DNA of 64,000 bases. It comes from an uncultured Granulosicoccus sp. (GTDB lineage: Bacteria; Pseudomonadota; Gammaproteobacteria; Granulosicoccales; Granulosicoccaceae). The stretch is taken from NCBI GenBank assembly GCA_947492525.1, contig CANLNQ010000002.1:1-64000 (forward strand), in the 5' to 3' direction. Under the pieces are notes generated by a model. It saw only the letters and a list, made by a program, of their open reading frames with translations, did not search any database and was not told the DNA's origin. Below, one piece after another: positions 35,856-44,600 of this stretch. How positions within the stretch are numbered: the stretch's first letter is position 1; each line of letters opens with the position of its first letter. A program made the translations under genes and the position numbers.

Positions 35856-36590
35856 GTGCAGGTAGGCGTCGTTACGCTGTTTCCCGAATTGGTGAGTGAT
35901 GCGCTCGAACATGGTGTCGTCGGGCGTGCTCGGTCGCTGGGGCAACTCGAGTTGACGCTGGTCAATCCGAGGGACTTCGCGACAGACAAACATCGTACGG
36001 TGGATGATCGACCGTTCGGTGGTGGTCCCGGCATGGTCATGAAGCCAGCGCCGTTGAGCGCGGCGATCACCTCTTGCAAGGAGGTGTTGCCCGGTGCTCC
36101 GGTGGTGTATCTGTCACCGCAGGGCAGGCCGTTCGATCAGGCCATGGCCCGGCGTTTTCAGGCGCAAGGCAGCCTGACGCTGGTGGCAGGAAGGTATGAA
36201 GGTGTCGATGAACGAGTGATTACTCGGCTGATCGATGAGGAAGTGTCGTTGGGAGATTTTGTGCTCAGCGGCGGAGAATTTGCGGCTCTGGCGATTATCG
36301 ATGCGGTAACGCGTCTGGAGCCCGGTGTGTTGGGTGACCCGTTGTCGGCCGAGGAAGATTCCTTCGGTCTTGATGGGTTGCTGGATTGCCCGCACTACAC
36401 GCGGCCCGAGGTTTTCGATGACCAGACGGTGCCGGCAGTGTTGTTGTCGGGCGATCACAAGGCCATAGCGCGCTGGCGTCGTCAGCAATCTCTGGCAAGA
36501 ACAAGGGACCGACGTCCGGATCTGCTCGCAAGCGCCGATCTGACGAAGGAAGACAAGTTATTTCTAACCAGCCTCGGTTCGTCTGATTGA
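35856..36590 (+). CDS. trmD: tRNA (guanine-N1)-methyltransferase
   Basis: Methylates G37 of tRNAs with a 3'-flanking G anticodon, preventing +1 frameshifting. It has 244 residues and the trefoil-knot SPOUT fold. Visible motifs are '[13 protein letters not shown]', 'YLSPQGRPF', '[11 protein letters not shown]' and 'DFVLSGGE'. The start is GTG at 35856. It precedes rplS by about 35 bases. Confidence 0.97.
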   Translation: MQVGVVTLFPELVSDALEHGVVGRARSLGQLELTLVNPRDFATDKHRTVDDRPFGGGPGMVMKPAPLSAAITSCKEVLPGAPVVYLSPQGRPFDQAMARRFQAQGSLTLVAGRYEGVDERVITRLIDEEVSLGDFVLSGGEFAALAIIDAVTRLEPGVLGDPLSAEEDSFGLDGLLDCPHYTRPEVFDDQTVPAVLLSGDHKAIARWRRQQSLARTRDRRPDLLASADLTKEDKLFLTSLGSSD

Positions 36591-36625
36591 CAGGCTCCGA
36601 TGGCTACTATCGAAGAGCAAGAGTA

Positions 36626-36970
36626 ATGAGCAAGATCATCGACGAAATCAATGCCGAGCAAATGGGCAAGGACGTGCCTGCGTTCGCCGCCGGTGACACG
36701 GTTGTTGTACAGGTTCGCGTCAAGGAAGGCGACCGCGAGCGTCTGCAGGCATTCGAAGGCGTTTGCATCGCCAAGCGTAACCGCGGTCTGCATTCGGCAT
36801 TCACGGTTCGCAAGGTTTCACACGGTGAAGGTGTGGAGCGCGTATTCCAGACATTCAGCCCGCTCGTGGCTGACATCGAAGTCAAGCGCCGTGGCGACGT
36901 TCGCCGCGCCAAGCTGTACTACCTGCGTGGACTGACTGGTCGCGCTGCCCGTATCAAGGAAAAGCTGTAA
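36626..36970 (+). CDS. rplS: 50S ribosomal protein L19
   Basis: A 114-residue L19 at the 30S-50S interface. The sequence shows '[18 protein letters not shown]', '[16 protein letters not shown]' and the C-terminal '[21 protein letters not shown]' (in two pieces). The ATG at 36626 fits the family N-terminus; an earlier in-frame start at 36587 overlaps trmD and adds foreign residues. It ends the operon. Confidence 0.97.
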   Translation: MSKIIDEINAEQMGKDVPAFAAGDTVVVQVRVKEGDRERLQAFEGVCIAKRNRGLHSAFTVRKVSHGEGVERVFQTFSPLVADIEVKRRGDVRRAKLYYLRGLTGRAARIKEKL

Positions 36971-37060
36971 GTCCAGACTTTTCTGTTGTCCGCCTCGCCT
37001 CGCGGTGGGGCAGGCCAGGGTACCTGACCTCGGCTGCAAAGGATGTCCGCTGGTCAATGA

Positions 37061-37085
37061 AAGGCTGCCGCAAGGCAGCCTTTTG
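37061..37085 (+). terminator. rho-independent terminator of the rpsP operon
   Basis: A perfect 9-bp stem (AAGGCTGCC / GGCAGCCTT) closed by the tetraloop GCAA and followed by T residues lies 90 bases past rplS. Confidence 0.88.
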
Positions 37086-37223
37086 CGTGTCCGGCTACAA
37101 GGTACTGCAAGCCAGGGTTGTCTGCCCCGGCGGTCTTGCCGGTTTGCGCCCGTGCCGCCGGCGCTGTCTCCCGGGGTAACATGACGGTGTGGCTGAATGC
37201 TGCCATCCTTGCAGCCTGCGCGG

Positions 37224-37250
37224 CTTGATTTATGCCGACCATGCCCCGAT
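37224..37250 (+). promoter_or_regulatory. sigma-32-like heat-shock promoter of htpG
   Basis: CTTGATT (37224-37230), 13 bases, then CCCCGAT (37244-37250) closely follows the sigma-32 pattern CTTGAAA-N13-15-CCCCATnT. It lies 53 bases before the htpG start in the 332-base gap that otherwise holds only the rpsP operon terminator. This fits heat-shock control of htpG. Confidence 0.72.
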
Positions 37251-37302
37251 CTTGTCGACACTTCAACTACTCAATGTCTGAGAATACCCGGAGATTTGCC
37301 GT

Positions 37303-39297
37303 ATGAGTGACAACACCGAAGCCTCAGCCAACAGCACTGCTGCAGAAGGACAGACGCCAGTGGATGGCGAGAAAATGGTCTTTCAGGCCGAGGTCAACCA
37401 GCTGCTGCAGCTGATGATCCATTCCTTGTACAGCAATCAGGAGATCTTCCTGCGCGAGCTGATTTCCAACAGCTCCGACGCCTGCGACAAGCTGCGTTTC
37501 GAATCCATCGAGAACGCAAGCCTGCTGGAAAGCGATCCTGATCTGCGCATCATCGTCAGCGTAGACGCAGACGCCGGTACGGTCACGGTCAGCGATAACG
37601 GCATCGGCATGAATCGCGACGAGGTCATTGCCAATATCGGTACCATTGCCAAGTCCGGAACCAAGCAGTTCCTGGAATCACTCACAGGTGATCAGAAAGT
37701 CGATGCCAAGCTCATCGGTCAGTTCGGTGTGGGCTTCTATTCAGCCTTCGTTGTGGCCGACTCCGTGCAGTTGCTGACGCGCAAGGCCGGCGAACCGGCA
37801 GATGCCGCGGTTCTGTGGCAAAGCGATGCCAGCGGTGGTTACACCCTGGCCTCGGTGGAAAAGGCCTCACGAGGTACCGAAATCACGTTGACGCTCAAGG
37901 AGGAAGCGAAGGAATTTCTCGACTCCTATCGCCTGCGCAGTGTCATCAAGAAGTACTCCGACCACATCACCTTCCCGATCATGATGCTTGGCGATGTGCC
38001 TCCGGCACCAGAGCCCGCCGAAGGTGAGGATGCTCCGGCCGAAGAGCCGCAGCAGGCCGAGCTGGAGCAGGTCAATGACGCCTCGGCTCTGTGGACACGC
38101 CCGAAGTCGAGCATCAAGGACGAGGAGTATCAGGATTTCTACAAGCAGGTCTGCAACGACTACGAAAATCCGCTGACCTGGTCGCACAACCGCGTGGAAG
38201 GCAGTCAGGAATACACCTCGCTGCTGTACATCCCGAAGAAAGCGCCATTTGATCTGTATGACGGCAATCACCAGCGCAACGGTATCAAGCTGTTCGTGCA
38301 ACGTGTCTTCATCATGGATGAAGCCGAGAAGTTGATGCCGCGCTACCTGCGTTTCGTGCGTGGTCTGGTGGACAGCAACGACCTGCCACTGAACGTGTCT
38401 CGCGAAATTCTGCAGGACAACAAGATCATCGATGCCATTCGCAGTGCATCCATCAAGCGCGTACTGGGCATGCTGGAAAAGATGGCAGAGAAGCAGCCCG
38501 AGGACTACGCCGGTTTCTGGAACGAGTTCGGCGCATGCCTCAAGGAAGCACCGGGTGAGGACTTCGCCAACAAGGAACAGGTTGCCAAGCTGTATCGCTT
38601 CGATACCAGTCATAACGACAAGGCCGGTGAACTGACCAGTCTGGATGACTACATCGCGCGCATGAAGCAAGGTCAGGACAAGCTGTACTACATCACGGCG
38701 GACAGCTACCAGGCAGCGAAGAACAGCCCCCATCTGGAGATCTTCCGCGACAAGGGCATCGAGGTTCTGCTGATGCACGACCGGGTCGACGAGTGGATGA
38801 TGTCCTACCTCAATGAATACGATGGCAAGTCCTTCGTATCCATCGCCAAGGGTGATCTGGATCTGTCTGCCATCGAAGGTGTCGAGAAGGAGTCTGACGA
38901 GGACAAGGCCGAGAAGGAGAAGAAGGCTGAAGCCGTGGCGCCGACCATCGAACGCATCAAGACGGTTCTGGCCGACAGCACCAGTGATGTGCGTGCCTCC
39001 ACTCGACTGACCTCATCACCGGCCTGTGTGGTCATGGGGCAGCACGACATGGCGCTGCACATGCAGCAGCTGCTCAAGCAGGCCGGGCATGAGCTGCCCA
39101 GCACCAAGCCCGTGCTGGAAGTGAACCCGACCCACCCCATCCTGGATCTGATGGACAAGGAGCAGGATGATGATCGCTTCAAGGACTGGGCGCATCTGCT
39201 GCTCGACCAGGCACTGTTGGCCGATGGCGGGCAACTGGAAGACAGTGCCGGATTCGTCAAGCGCATGAACGAGATGTTTCTTGCGCTGAAAGCCTGA
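37303..39297 (+). CDS. htpG: Hsp90-family chaperone HtpG
   Basis: ATP-dependent cytosolic chaperone of 664 residues. The N-terminal ATPase has 'LYSNQEIFLRELISNSSDAC', 'VSDNGIGMNRDEV' and 'LIGQFGVGFYSAFVV'. The middle domain has 'DLPLNVSREILQ'. The C-terminal dimerisation domain lacks an EEVD tail, as usual in bacteria. An acidic Glu/Pro/Ala insertion at about 232-255 is more extended than in typical HtpG. A stable hairpin follows. Confidence 0.98.
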   Translation: MSDNTEASANSTAAEGQTPVDGEKMVFQAEVNQLLQLMIHSLYSNQEIFLRELISNSSDACDKLRFESIENASLLESDPDLRIIVSVDADAGTVTVSDNGIGMNRDEVIANIGTIAKSGTKQFLESLTGDQKVDAKLIGQFGVGFYSAFVVADSVQLLTRKAGEPADAAVLWQSDASGGYTLASVEKASRGTEITLTLKEEAKEFLDSYRLRSVIKKYSDHITFPIMMLGDVPPAPEPAEGEDAPAEEPQQAELEQVNDASALWTRPKSSIKDEEYQDFYKQVCNDYENPLTWSHNRVEGSQEYTSLLYIPKKAPFDLYDGNHQRNGIKLFVQRVFIMDEAEKLMPRYLRFVRGLVDSNDLPLNVSREILQDNKIIDAIRSASIKRVLGMLEKMAEKQPEDYAGFWNEFGACLKEAPGEDFANKEQVAKLYRFDTSHNDKAGELTSLDDYIARMKQGQDKLYYITADSYQAAKNSPHLEIFRDKGIEVLLMHDRVDEWMMSYLNEYDGKSFVSIAKGDLDLSAIEGVEKESDEDKAEKEKKAEAVAPTIERIKTVLADSTSDVRASTRLTSSPACVVMGQHDMALHMQQLLKQAGHELPSTKPVLEVNPTHPILDLMDKEQDDDRFKDWAHLLLDQALLADGGQLEDSAGFVKRMNEMFLALKA

Positions 39298-39621
39298 TCC
39301 GGTGACACGGACAGGTCGCTGATGTGCGATCTGTCCGATTCTTGCAAGCACTGAGGGTTCTGCCGGCTGGTCTTGCTGCCGATAGTGTTCGTGTGATCGG
39401 CAGGATTTCATTTCGCGTAACCTGCGGATTGCGTGCGGTCGACATCCGCTGTTTCGACCGCGCGGAGGGGCGCTCGGAGATGCATCGAAGGGCGCCGCCG
39501 ACTAAAATTAACGCAATCGGCGGTTGGCGCTATGCGCATCTGCCGCTAGAATTGGCAGTCTGGGGTTTTTCCACGGGAAAGCCACCCACTCACTATTCAA
39601 GAACTTGGTGCGAGTTGATCA
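39298..39621. other. 324-nt gap between htpG and the cytochrome pair
   Basis: Apart from the htpG hairpin at 39308-39337, I see no gene. A GC-rich inverted region near 39490-39532 (GCGCC-GCCGAC with CGGCGG-TTGGCGC) could form an imperfect stem. The promoter of the cytochrome pair should lie in the last 100 bases, but no clear element is evident. Confidence 0.4.
39308..39337 (+). terminator. hairpin after htpG
   Basis: A long stem (CGGACAG then TCGC, paired with GCGA then CTGTCCG, one wobble) with a 6-nt loop lies 10 bases past the htpG stop. The U-tract is short (ATTCTTG), so termination may be partial. Confidence 0.65.
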
Positions 39622-40065
39622 ATGAAATCCACGTGTGACACAGCCGCCGGGGCGAGCAGCGGTCAATCTTTGACCAAGCATTCGTCCGGAGCATTCGCGT
39701 TTTACGCCACAGGCCGGAATACTCTCGAAGCGGGTGCACGCCTGTGCCGAGCCGCGTTGCTGGGCGTTGCAGCCTGTGTGCTTCTTCCCGGCAGCCTGGC
39801 GCTGGCCGAAGGCGACGCAGCCGCAGGCGGCGAGAAAGCCCATACCTGCCTGGGGTGTCATGGTATCAAGCATTACATCAATACCTACCCGACCTATCAC
39901 GTGCCTCGCATCGCCGGTCAGAACCGTGAATACCTGGCTGCAGCGCTGCATGCCTACCGTGACCAGACACGTTCGCATCCCACCATGCAAGCCAATGCCG
40001 GTTTGCTGAGCGATCAGGATATCGAAGATATTGCTGCCTGGTTTGCGGCTCAGGGAGCCAAATAG
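39622..40065 (+). CDS. exported monohaem cytochrome c (c4-like half)
   Basis: A 147-residue periplasmic cytochrome c. A long N-terminal segment ends in a hydrophobic signal at about 42-62 (Ala-rich, LLPGSLALA). The mature part has CLGCH and a downstream Met in 'HPTMQANAGLLSD', then 'DIEDIAAWFAAQ', the layout of one half of dihaem cytochrome c4. It is 3 bases upstream of a second such gene, so the pair is probably co-transcribed and may function together as electron carriers to the cbb3 oxidase or another acceptor. Confidence 0.85.
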   Translation: MKSTCDTAAGASSGQSLTKHSSGAFAFYATGRNTLEAGARLCRAALLGVAACVLLPGSLALAEGDAAAGGEKAHTCLGCHGIKHYINTYPTYHVPRIAGQNREYLAAALHAYRDQTRSHPTMQANAGLLSDQDIEDIAAWFAAQGAK

Positions 40066-40068
40066 ACA

Positions 40069-40455
40069 ATGATCATGCGCCATAACATCATGGGTTCGAC
40101 CTCACGCATCGCCTCACTCGTTCGCGGTACTGCGGCCGTTGGAATCTTCCTCACCATGGGTCTGTCTGCCGGAGCCGTACAGGCTGGCGGCGATGCCAAG
40201 GCGGGTGCCGAGAAGTCCGCTACCTGCGCGGCCTGTCACGGTGCACAGGGAATCGGTGAGATCACGACCTACCCGATCCTGGCGGGTCAGTATGCCAGCT
40301 ACCTGGAACATGCTCTGAAGAGCTATCGTGACGGATCACGGGAAAACGCCATCATGGCAGGCTTTGCCGTCGCCTTGTCAGATGAGGACATTGCGGACCT
40401 GGCTGCCTACTTTGCGGCTCAGGAAGGCCCCTTGCAGACCGCTCCCAGGGACTGA
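40069..40455 (+). CDS. exported monohaem cytochrome c (second c4-like half)
   Basis: A 128-residue periplasmic cytochrome c with a signal peptide (hydrophobic core about 21-38, Ala-X-Ala site), haem motif CAACH, axial Met in 'NAIMAGFAVALSD', and 'DEDIADLAAYFAAQ'. It resembles the preceding gene and cytochrome c4 halves. The start may be ATG 40069 or ATG 40075. The two genes together look like c4 split into separate proteins, though independent small c cytochromes are equally possible. Confidence 0.85.
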   Translation: MIMRHNIMGSTSRIASLVRGTAAVGIFLTMGLSAGAVQAGGDAKAGAEKSATCAACHGAQGIGEITTYPILAGQYASYLEHALKSYRDGSRENAIMAGFAVALSDEDIADLAAYFAAQEGPLQTAPRD

Positions 40456-40554
40456 TGAATCACGGGCTGCTGCGCGGTCATCGCTACGCGCAGCAGTATT
40501 TCTGACCCAAGGGATTGCCGATCATCAGACATGATAGGATGATTCAAGGAGGAA

Positions 40555-40581
40555 CAACGGGTAACAGGAAACAGCCCGTTG
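40555..40581 (-). terminator. hairpin after ycgL
   Basis: A 7-bp stem (CAACGGG / CCCGTTG) with a 13-nt loop sits 5 bases past the ycgL stop on the minus strand. It faces the end of the cytochrome pair and could act in either direction. Confidence 0.45.
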
Positions 40582-40585
40582 CGTA

Positions 40586-40879
40586 TCAGTCGTTGCCACC
40601 CTGGTGCTTCTGCTGCGCTGACTGTGCAATGGATTGCAGTATCTTTTCGATATCCCGTGGCATCTGCACGTGGAAACCCTGCGACTTCAGGTTGCCCAGA
40701 ACAACGCTTGCATCTTCCTGGCCCAGCTTGCGCTCGGGGTGCAGTTCCAGCGTCATGGAATACTCGGGCGTTCCCAGTTGCTTGAGCACGGGCTCCGGAA
40801 GTTTCTCCAATCCGTCCTCTTCGGCAAGATACACGTACAATCCTTCCTTGATCGAGCTGCGATAGATGTAGCACTGCAT
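40586..40879 (-). CDS. YcgL domain protein
   Basis: A 97-residue cytosolic protein of the YcgL (DUF709) family. The opening 'CYIYRSSIKEGLYVYL', the central 'LGTPEYSMTLEL' and the C-terminal 'GFHVQMPRDIEKIL' match the family. YcgL is found across gammaproteobacteria; its function is unknown, although some are near minD/rnd genes. It is divergent from hslR, with 18 bases between start codons. Confidence 0.88.
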   Translation of the reverse strand: MQCYIYRSSIKEGLYVYLAEEDGLEKLPEPVLKQLGTPEYSMTLELHPERKLGQEDASVVLGNLKSQGFHVQMPRDIEKILQSIAQSAQQKHQGGND

Positions 40880-40897
40880 GGGATTAGCCTTTGTTCA

Positions 40898-41338
40898 ATG
40901 GTAGATCGGGTACGAATAGATAAATGGTTGTGGGCTGCGCGCTTTTTCAAGACGCGCAGTCTTGCCAGCGAGGCAATTTCGCGCAATCGCGTCCGCATCG
41001 GAGGCCAGCGTATCAAGGCTTCCCGGCAGGTATTGGTTGGCGATGTCGTCCAGATCGAGAAGATACCTTACGAATTCGTCGTGACGGTGTTGGCATTGAA
41101 CGATCAGCGGCGACCAGCCTCCGAAGCGCAAGCCCTGTATGAAGAAACGGCTGAAAGCCAACAAGCCAGACGAGACCTCAGCGAGCGCCTGAAGAGCGAT
41201 CGCATGGCACACGCAGGATTGGCCGGAGAAGGTCGGCCATCCAAGAAACAACGGCGTCAGATCATTCGGTTCCAGAACCGGAATGATACCTCCGAAGAAG
41301 ACTCGGGTGGCGACGCAGATGGAGATTCGATTGCTTAA
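40898..41338 (+). CDS. hslR: ribosome-associated heat-shock protein Hsp15
   Basis: Encodes 146 residues from ATG 40898. It opens with an S4 RNA-binding domain ('RVRIDKWLWAARFFKTRSLA') typical of Hsp15, which recycles stalled 50S subunits that still carry a nascent peptide. The C-terminal half is basic, then acidic (Glu/Asp/Gly). It overlaps pcnB by 20 bases in a different frame. Confidence 0.92.
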   Translation: MVDRVRIDKWLWAARFFKTRSLASEAISRNRVRIGGQRIKASRQVLVGDVVQIEKIPYEFVVTVLALNDQRRPASEAQALYEETAESQQARRDLSERLKSDRMAHAGLAGEGRPSKKQRRQIIRFQNRNDTSEEDSGGDADGDSIA

Positions 41339-42971
41339 ACGATTGACCGGGCTGTCACGCTCGGCACTGAACAAGACTCGGGAGATGCTCGGTACACCCG
41401 CGCAGGCCCCGAATGAGACGGCGCTATCCCAGCCCGAGGGCAGTGGTGCTGCCGCGAGCAAGGAGCAGCAGAAGCCACCCCGCAAACGCAAGCGCCGTGC
41501 CTCGGGCAAGCAGGCCCGCGGGCCCTTGATCGTCCCGGCGGGCGAACATGCCGTTACCCGTAAACAGATCGGCCGTTCTGCCCTGAAGGTGCTCGACAAG
41601 CTGCACGAAGCCGGTCACTCCGCCTATCTGGTGGGTGGCGGGGTTCGCGACGCCCTGGTGGGCCTGAAGCCCAAGGACTTCGACGTGGCCACCGACGCCA
41701 GTCCGGAGACGATTCGCGCCCTGTTCCGCAACTCGCGCATCATTGGTCGGCGTTTTCGCCTGGTGCATGTCGTCTATGGTCGCGAGATCATCGAAGTGGC
41801 AACCTTTCGTGCGGCTCACAGCAAGGGCGAAGGGGGCGAGATCGGCAAGGCCGGGCGCATCGTCCGGGACAATGTCTTCGGTTCCATCGAGGAAGACGCC
41901 TACCGGCGCGATTTTTCGGTCAATGCCTTGTACTACAACATCGCCGACGACTCGGTCGTGGATTACGTGGGCGGGCTGGCGGATCTGGAGTCCGGTGTCT
42001 TTCGTCTGATAGGCGACCCGGTGACACGTTGCGAGGAGGATCCGGTGCGGGTTCTGCGCGCCGTGCGTCTGGCAGCCAAGCTGAAGTTCGATATCGACCC
42101 GTCCACCCTTGCGGCCATGCAGCAGGTACGGGGAGAGCTCAAGGCAACGCCCCCGCCGCGATTGTTCGAAGAGGTGCTGAAGCTGTTCCAGGGTGGCTAT
42201 GCGCTGCGCAGCTTTCATGCGGTTCGTGAACAGGATCTGCTGCGCTATCTGTTTCCATTGCTCGACAAACGGCTCAAGGCGGGCGATGAGAAGCTGGTCA
42301 GCATGCTCGATGCGGCGCTGAGCAATACCGATCGACGAGTGGCGCAGGGCAAGCCGATCACGCCGGCCTATCTGCTGGCTTTCATGCTGTGGCCGGATAT
42401 CGAGGAGCAGGCGAAAATCGATTGTGAGGCCGGTATGCCGGTCAACGATGCACTGATGGCCGCTGCTGATTCCGTGCTGTCCACGCAGTTGCGGGTCATC
42501 TCCATTCCACGGCGCTTTTCCGGGCCGATGAAGGAAATCTGGCAGATGCAGCCACGCCTGGAACGACTCAAGGGCGCGCGCGCCCTGCGTCTGATGGAAG
42601 ACCGGCGCTTCCGGGCCGCCTATGACTTCCTGTGTCTGCGAGCCACCATCGATGAGCGGCTGCAGGCCAGTGCCAAGTGGTGGACTCGCGTGCAGACACT
42701 GGATGAGGAAAAACGCGGCGAGGCTGCGTCCACTCGACCGGTGGTCAACGATATCTGGCCCGACAAGCGAGGCAAGAGCGGAGCAGCTTCGACGGATGAT
42801 GACAGCGACGAGGGTGATGAGGCTCTGGATCGGCCTGAGCCGGAGGGTGCGCTCAAGGCGAAGACCGACAAGCCGCCGCGCAAGCGTCGTCGTCGCAGAC
42901 GCCGCAAGCCACCGGCTGGCAATCAGGGGTCGTCGGGCCCGTCCGGTTCGTCAGGACCTGCGGCAGACTGA
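41319..42971 (+). CDS. pcnB: poly(A) polymerase I
   Basis: Adds 3' poly(A) tails to RNA to promote decay. It has 550 residues, longer than E. coli PcnB because of an N-terminal basic segment (to about residue 65) and a Lys/Arg-rich then Gly/Ser/Pro C-terminal tail. The nucleotidyltransferase core has 'YLVGGGVRDALVG', with catalytic acids in 'KPKDFDVATDASPE' and 'RRDFSVNALYYN'. The start overlaps hslR, and folK begins 2 bases after the stop. Confidence 0.93.
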   Translation: MEIRLLKRLTGLSRSALNKTREMLGTPAQAPNETALSQPEGSGAAASKEQQKPPRKRKRRASGKQARGPLIVPAGEHAVTRKQIGRSALKVLDKLHEAGHSAYLVGGGVRDALVGLKPKDFDVATDASPETIRALFRNSRIIGRRFRLVHVVYGREIIEVATFRAAHSKGEGGEIGKAGRIVRDNVFGSIEEDAYRRDFSVNALYYNIADDSVVDYVGGLADLESGVFRLIGDPVTRCEEDPVRVLRAVRLAAKLKFDIDPSTLAAMQQVRGELKATPPPRLFEEVLKLFQGGYALRSFHAVREQDLLRYLFPLLDKRLKAGDEKLVSMLDAALSNTDRRVAQGKPITPAYLLAFMLWPDIEEQAKIDCEAGMPVNDALMAAADSVLSTQLRVISIPRRFSGPMKEIWQMQPRLERLKGARALRLMEDRRFRAAYDFLCLRATIDERLQASAKWWTRVQTLDEEKRGEAASTRPVVNDIWPDKRGKSGAASTDDDSDEGDEALDRPEPEGALKAKTDKPPRKRRRRRRRKPPAGNQGSSGPSGSSGPAAD

Positions 42972-42973
42972 CT

Positions 42974-43507
42974 GTGACGCTGGATCATCCGCCCGTGCAG
43001 GTTCATGTGGCGCTGGGCAGCAATCTGGGCGATCGCGAGTCGCATCTGCGGCGCGCTCTGGGTGACATTGCCGATCTGGAGGGGGTGTCGATGCTGGTCT
43101 GCTCGTCCCTGTACGAGACTGCACCCATGGGGCCTCAGGACCAGCCGGACTACATCAATGCCGTGTGCCGCTTCGACTACCGTGGCACGGCCCGGGCGCT
43201 GATGGGGCGATTGCAATCCATCGAACGGGAGCACGGCAGGCTGGCCAACGGCAGACGCTGGGGCGAGCGACCGCTGGATCTTGACATCATCCTGTTCGGC
43301 GAACAGATCATCGACGAGCCTGATCTGAGCGTGCCGCATCCGGGGCTGAGCGAGCGCTCCTTCGTTCTGTGGCCGTTGGCAGAGCTGGACGAGAACCTGA
43401 CCGTGCCCGGTGGCAGGGGGCAGGGCAAGTCTGTGGTGCAACTGCAGCAACAGTGTCCGCGTCTGGGTATCCAGCGACTTCCCGGTGGGGCCTTGTCCGT
43501 GGAGTGA
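42974..43507 (+). CDS. folK: hydroxymethyl-dihydropterin pyrophosphokinase
   Basis: Catalyses pyrophosphate transfer from ATP to 6-hydroxymethyl-7,8-dihydropterin in folate synthesis. It has 177 residues, with 'VALGSNLGDRE', 'YETAPMG', 'QPDYINAV', and the signature 'RRWGERPLDLDIILFG'. It starts with GTG at 42974. The pcnB-folK order is common in gammaproteobacteria, but panB/panC do not follow; a deoxynucleoside kinase does. Confidence 0.96.
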   Translation: MTLDHPPVQVHVALGSNLGDRESHLRRALGDIADLEGVSMLVCSSLYETAPMGPQDQPDYINAVCRFDYRGTARALMGRLQSIEREHGRLANGRRWGERPLDLDIILFGEQIIDEPDLSVPHPGLSERSFVLWPLAELDENLTVPGGRGQGKSVVQLQQQCPRLGIQRLPGGALSVE

Positions 43508-43597
43508 CCGCCCGGCGGTCGATGCCGAATTACGGCAGGTTTCATGGTGACGAGCCAGGGTTGGCAGAATGCCGATTCTGCGGCTACAATCCACTAT

Positions 43598-44239
43598 ATG
43601 AAATATCAGTACATTGCCATAGAAGGCCCGATTGGCGTGGGCAAATCCACACTGGCCCGGCAGCTGGCAAAGAAGTTCAAGGCCAGTTTGCTGTCTGATG
43701 CCGATGCCGACAATCCGTACCTCAAGGCCTTCTACAAGGATCCGCGAGGCGTTGCCTTTCACGCGCAGATGCATTTTCTGGTATCCCGACTGGAATTGCT
43801 GCGTAATCCTGCAGTGGTCAAGCCCTCACAGCCGATCGTGGCCGATTTCATGATCGACAAGGACCCGCTGTTCGCCGAGCTGACGCTGGACCACACGGAA
43901 TGGTGGATGTATTCACATCTGTACGATCAGCAGGTTGCGGCCGTGCCGCGCCCGGACCTGGTCATCTATCTGCAGGCACCGCTGGAGAGGCTTATCGAAC
44001 GTATCGAGCGTCGCGGAATCAGTCATGAGCAACGCATCGACAGTCACTATCTGCAGCAGCTCAGCGCGCTGTACGAGCGATTCTTTCATGGCTATACCCA
44101 GACGCCGTTGCTGATCGTGAATACGGCCGATATCAATCTGGCCGATGATCCGGCGGAGGTCTCGAGGCTGGCCGAGCGCATCAGCGAATTCGAGGGTGGG
44201 CGTCACTATTTCAATCCCCTGGCGCTCAATCAGGCGTAG
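43598..44239 (+). CDS. deoxynucleoside kinase (dAK/dGK-like)
   Basis: A 213-residue kinase of the deoxyadenosine/deoxyguanosine kinase family. The P-loop is 'EGPIGVGKST' (9-18), the substrate region has 'DADADNPYLKAFYKD', and the LID has 'RIERRGISHEQRID'. The ATG at 43598 gives the standard N-terminus. It probably salvages deoxynucleosides by phosphorylation. It follows folK by 90 bases. Confidence 0.9.
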   Translation: MKYQYIAIEGPIGVGKSTLARQLAKKFKASLLSDADADNPYLKAFYKDPRGVAFHAQMHFLVSRLELLRNPAVVKPSQPIVADFMIDKDPLFAELTLDHTEWWMYSHLYDQQVAAVPRPDLVIYLQAPLERLIERIERRGISHEQRIDSHYLQQLSALYERFFHGYTQTPLLIVNTADINLADDPAEVSRLAERISEFEGGRHYFNPLALNQA

Positions 44240-44600
44240 GGCGGAACGGGAACGGTTGCCGGCAGTATCGAGTCGGCAGACGGCAGACGGCAGACGGCAG
44301 AGGACGGCAGAGGACGGCAGAAGTGGTCAGATGTCCTCAAAAGTCTTCAGAAGTCGGCAGATACCGGCAAATGCGGGCAGGAAGTCGCAAGAACGCGACA
44401 GATGGCGACTCGAGTGGCCGTTGGCGATGGAATGTACCCGCTGGATAGCGCCGAAATTCATGAATCAGGCGCACACTTGGGGCGCTGATTCGTTCTCAAG
44501 TGACGATAACCCGAGTATGCTCCCGCTATCGTTTCGTTTTGCACGCCAATGCACCCGTTTGCACTTGATCGCGCATTAAGCGAAACTCCGTACTATTGAA
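44240..44600. other. 361-nt gap before the response regulator
   Basis: The first third is filled with CGGCAGA-type tandem repeats. The rest (44330-44600) has degenerate copies of the same motif and then an AT-richer stretch that should contain the promoter of the two-component operon. No gene is evident. Confidence 0.5.
44274..44324. repeat. CGGCAGA tandem repeat with 10-bp variants
   Basis: Three perfect 7-bp units CGGCAGA (44274-44294), then three 10-bp units that start with the same heptamer (CGGCAGAGGA twice and CGGCAGAAGT). Degenerate copies continue to about 44390. The unit grew by insertion of GGA. Confidence 0.9.

Noticed and set aside
39324-39638. 104-codon plus-strand frame after htpG
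   Set aside because: Starts inside the htpG terminator hairpin and shows no domain or coding bias.
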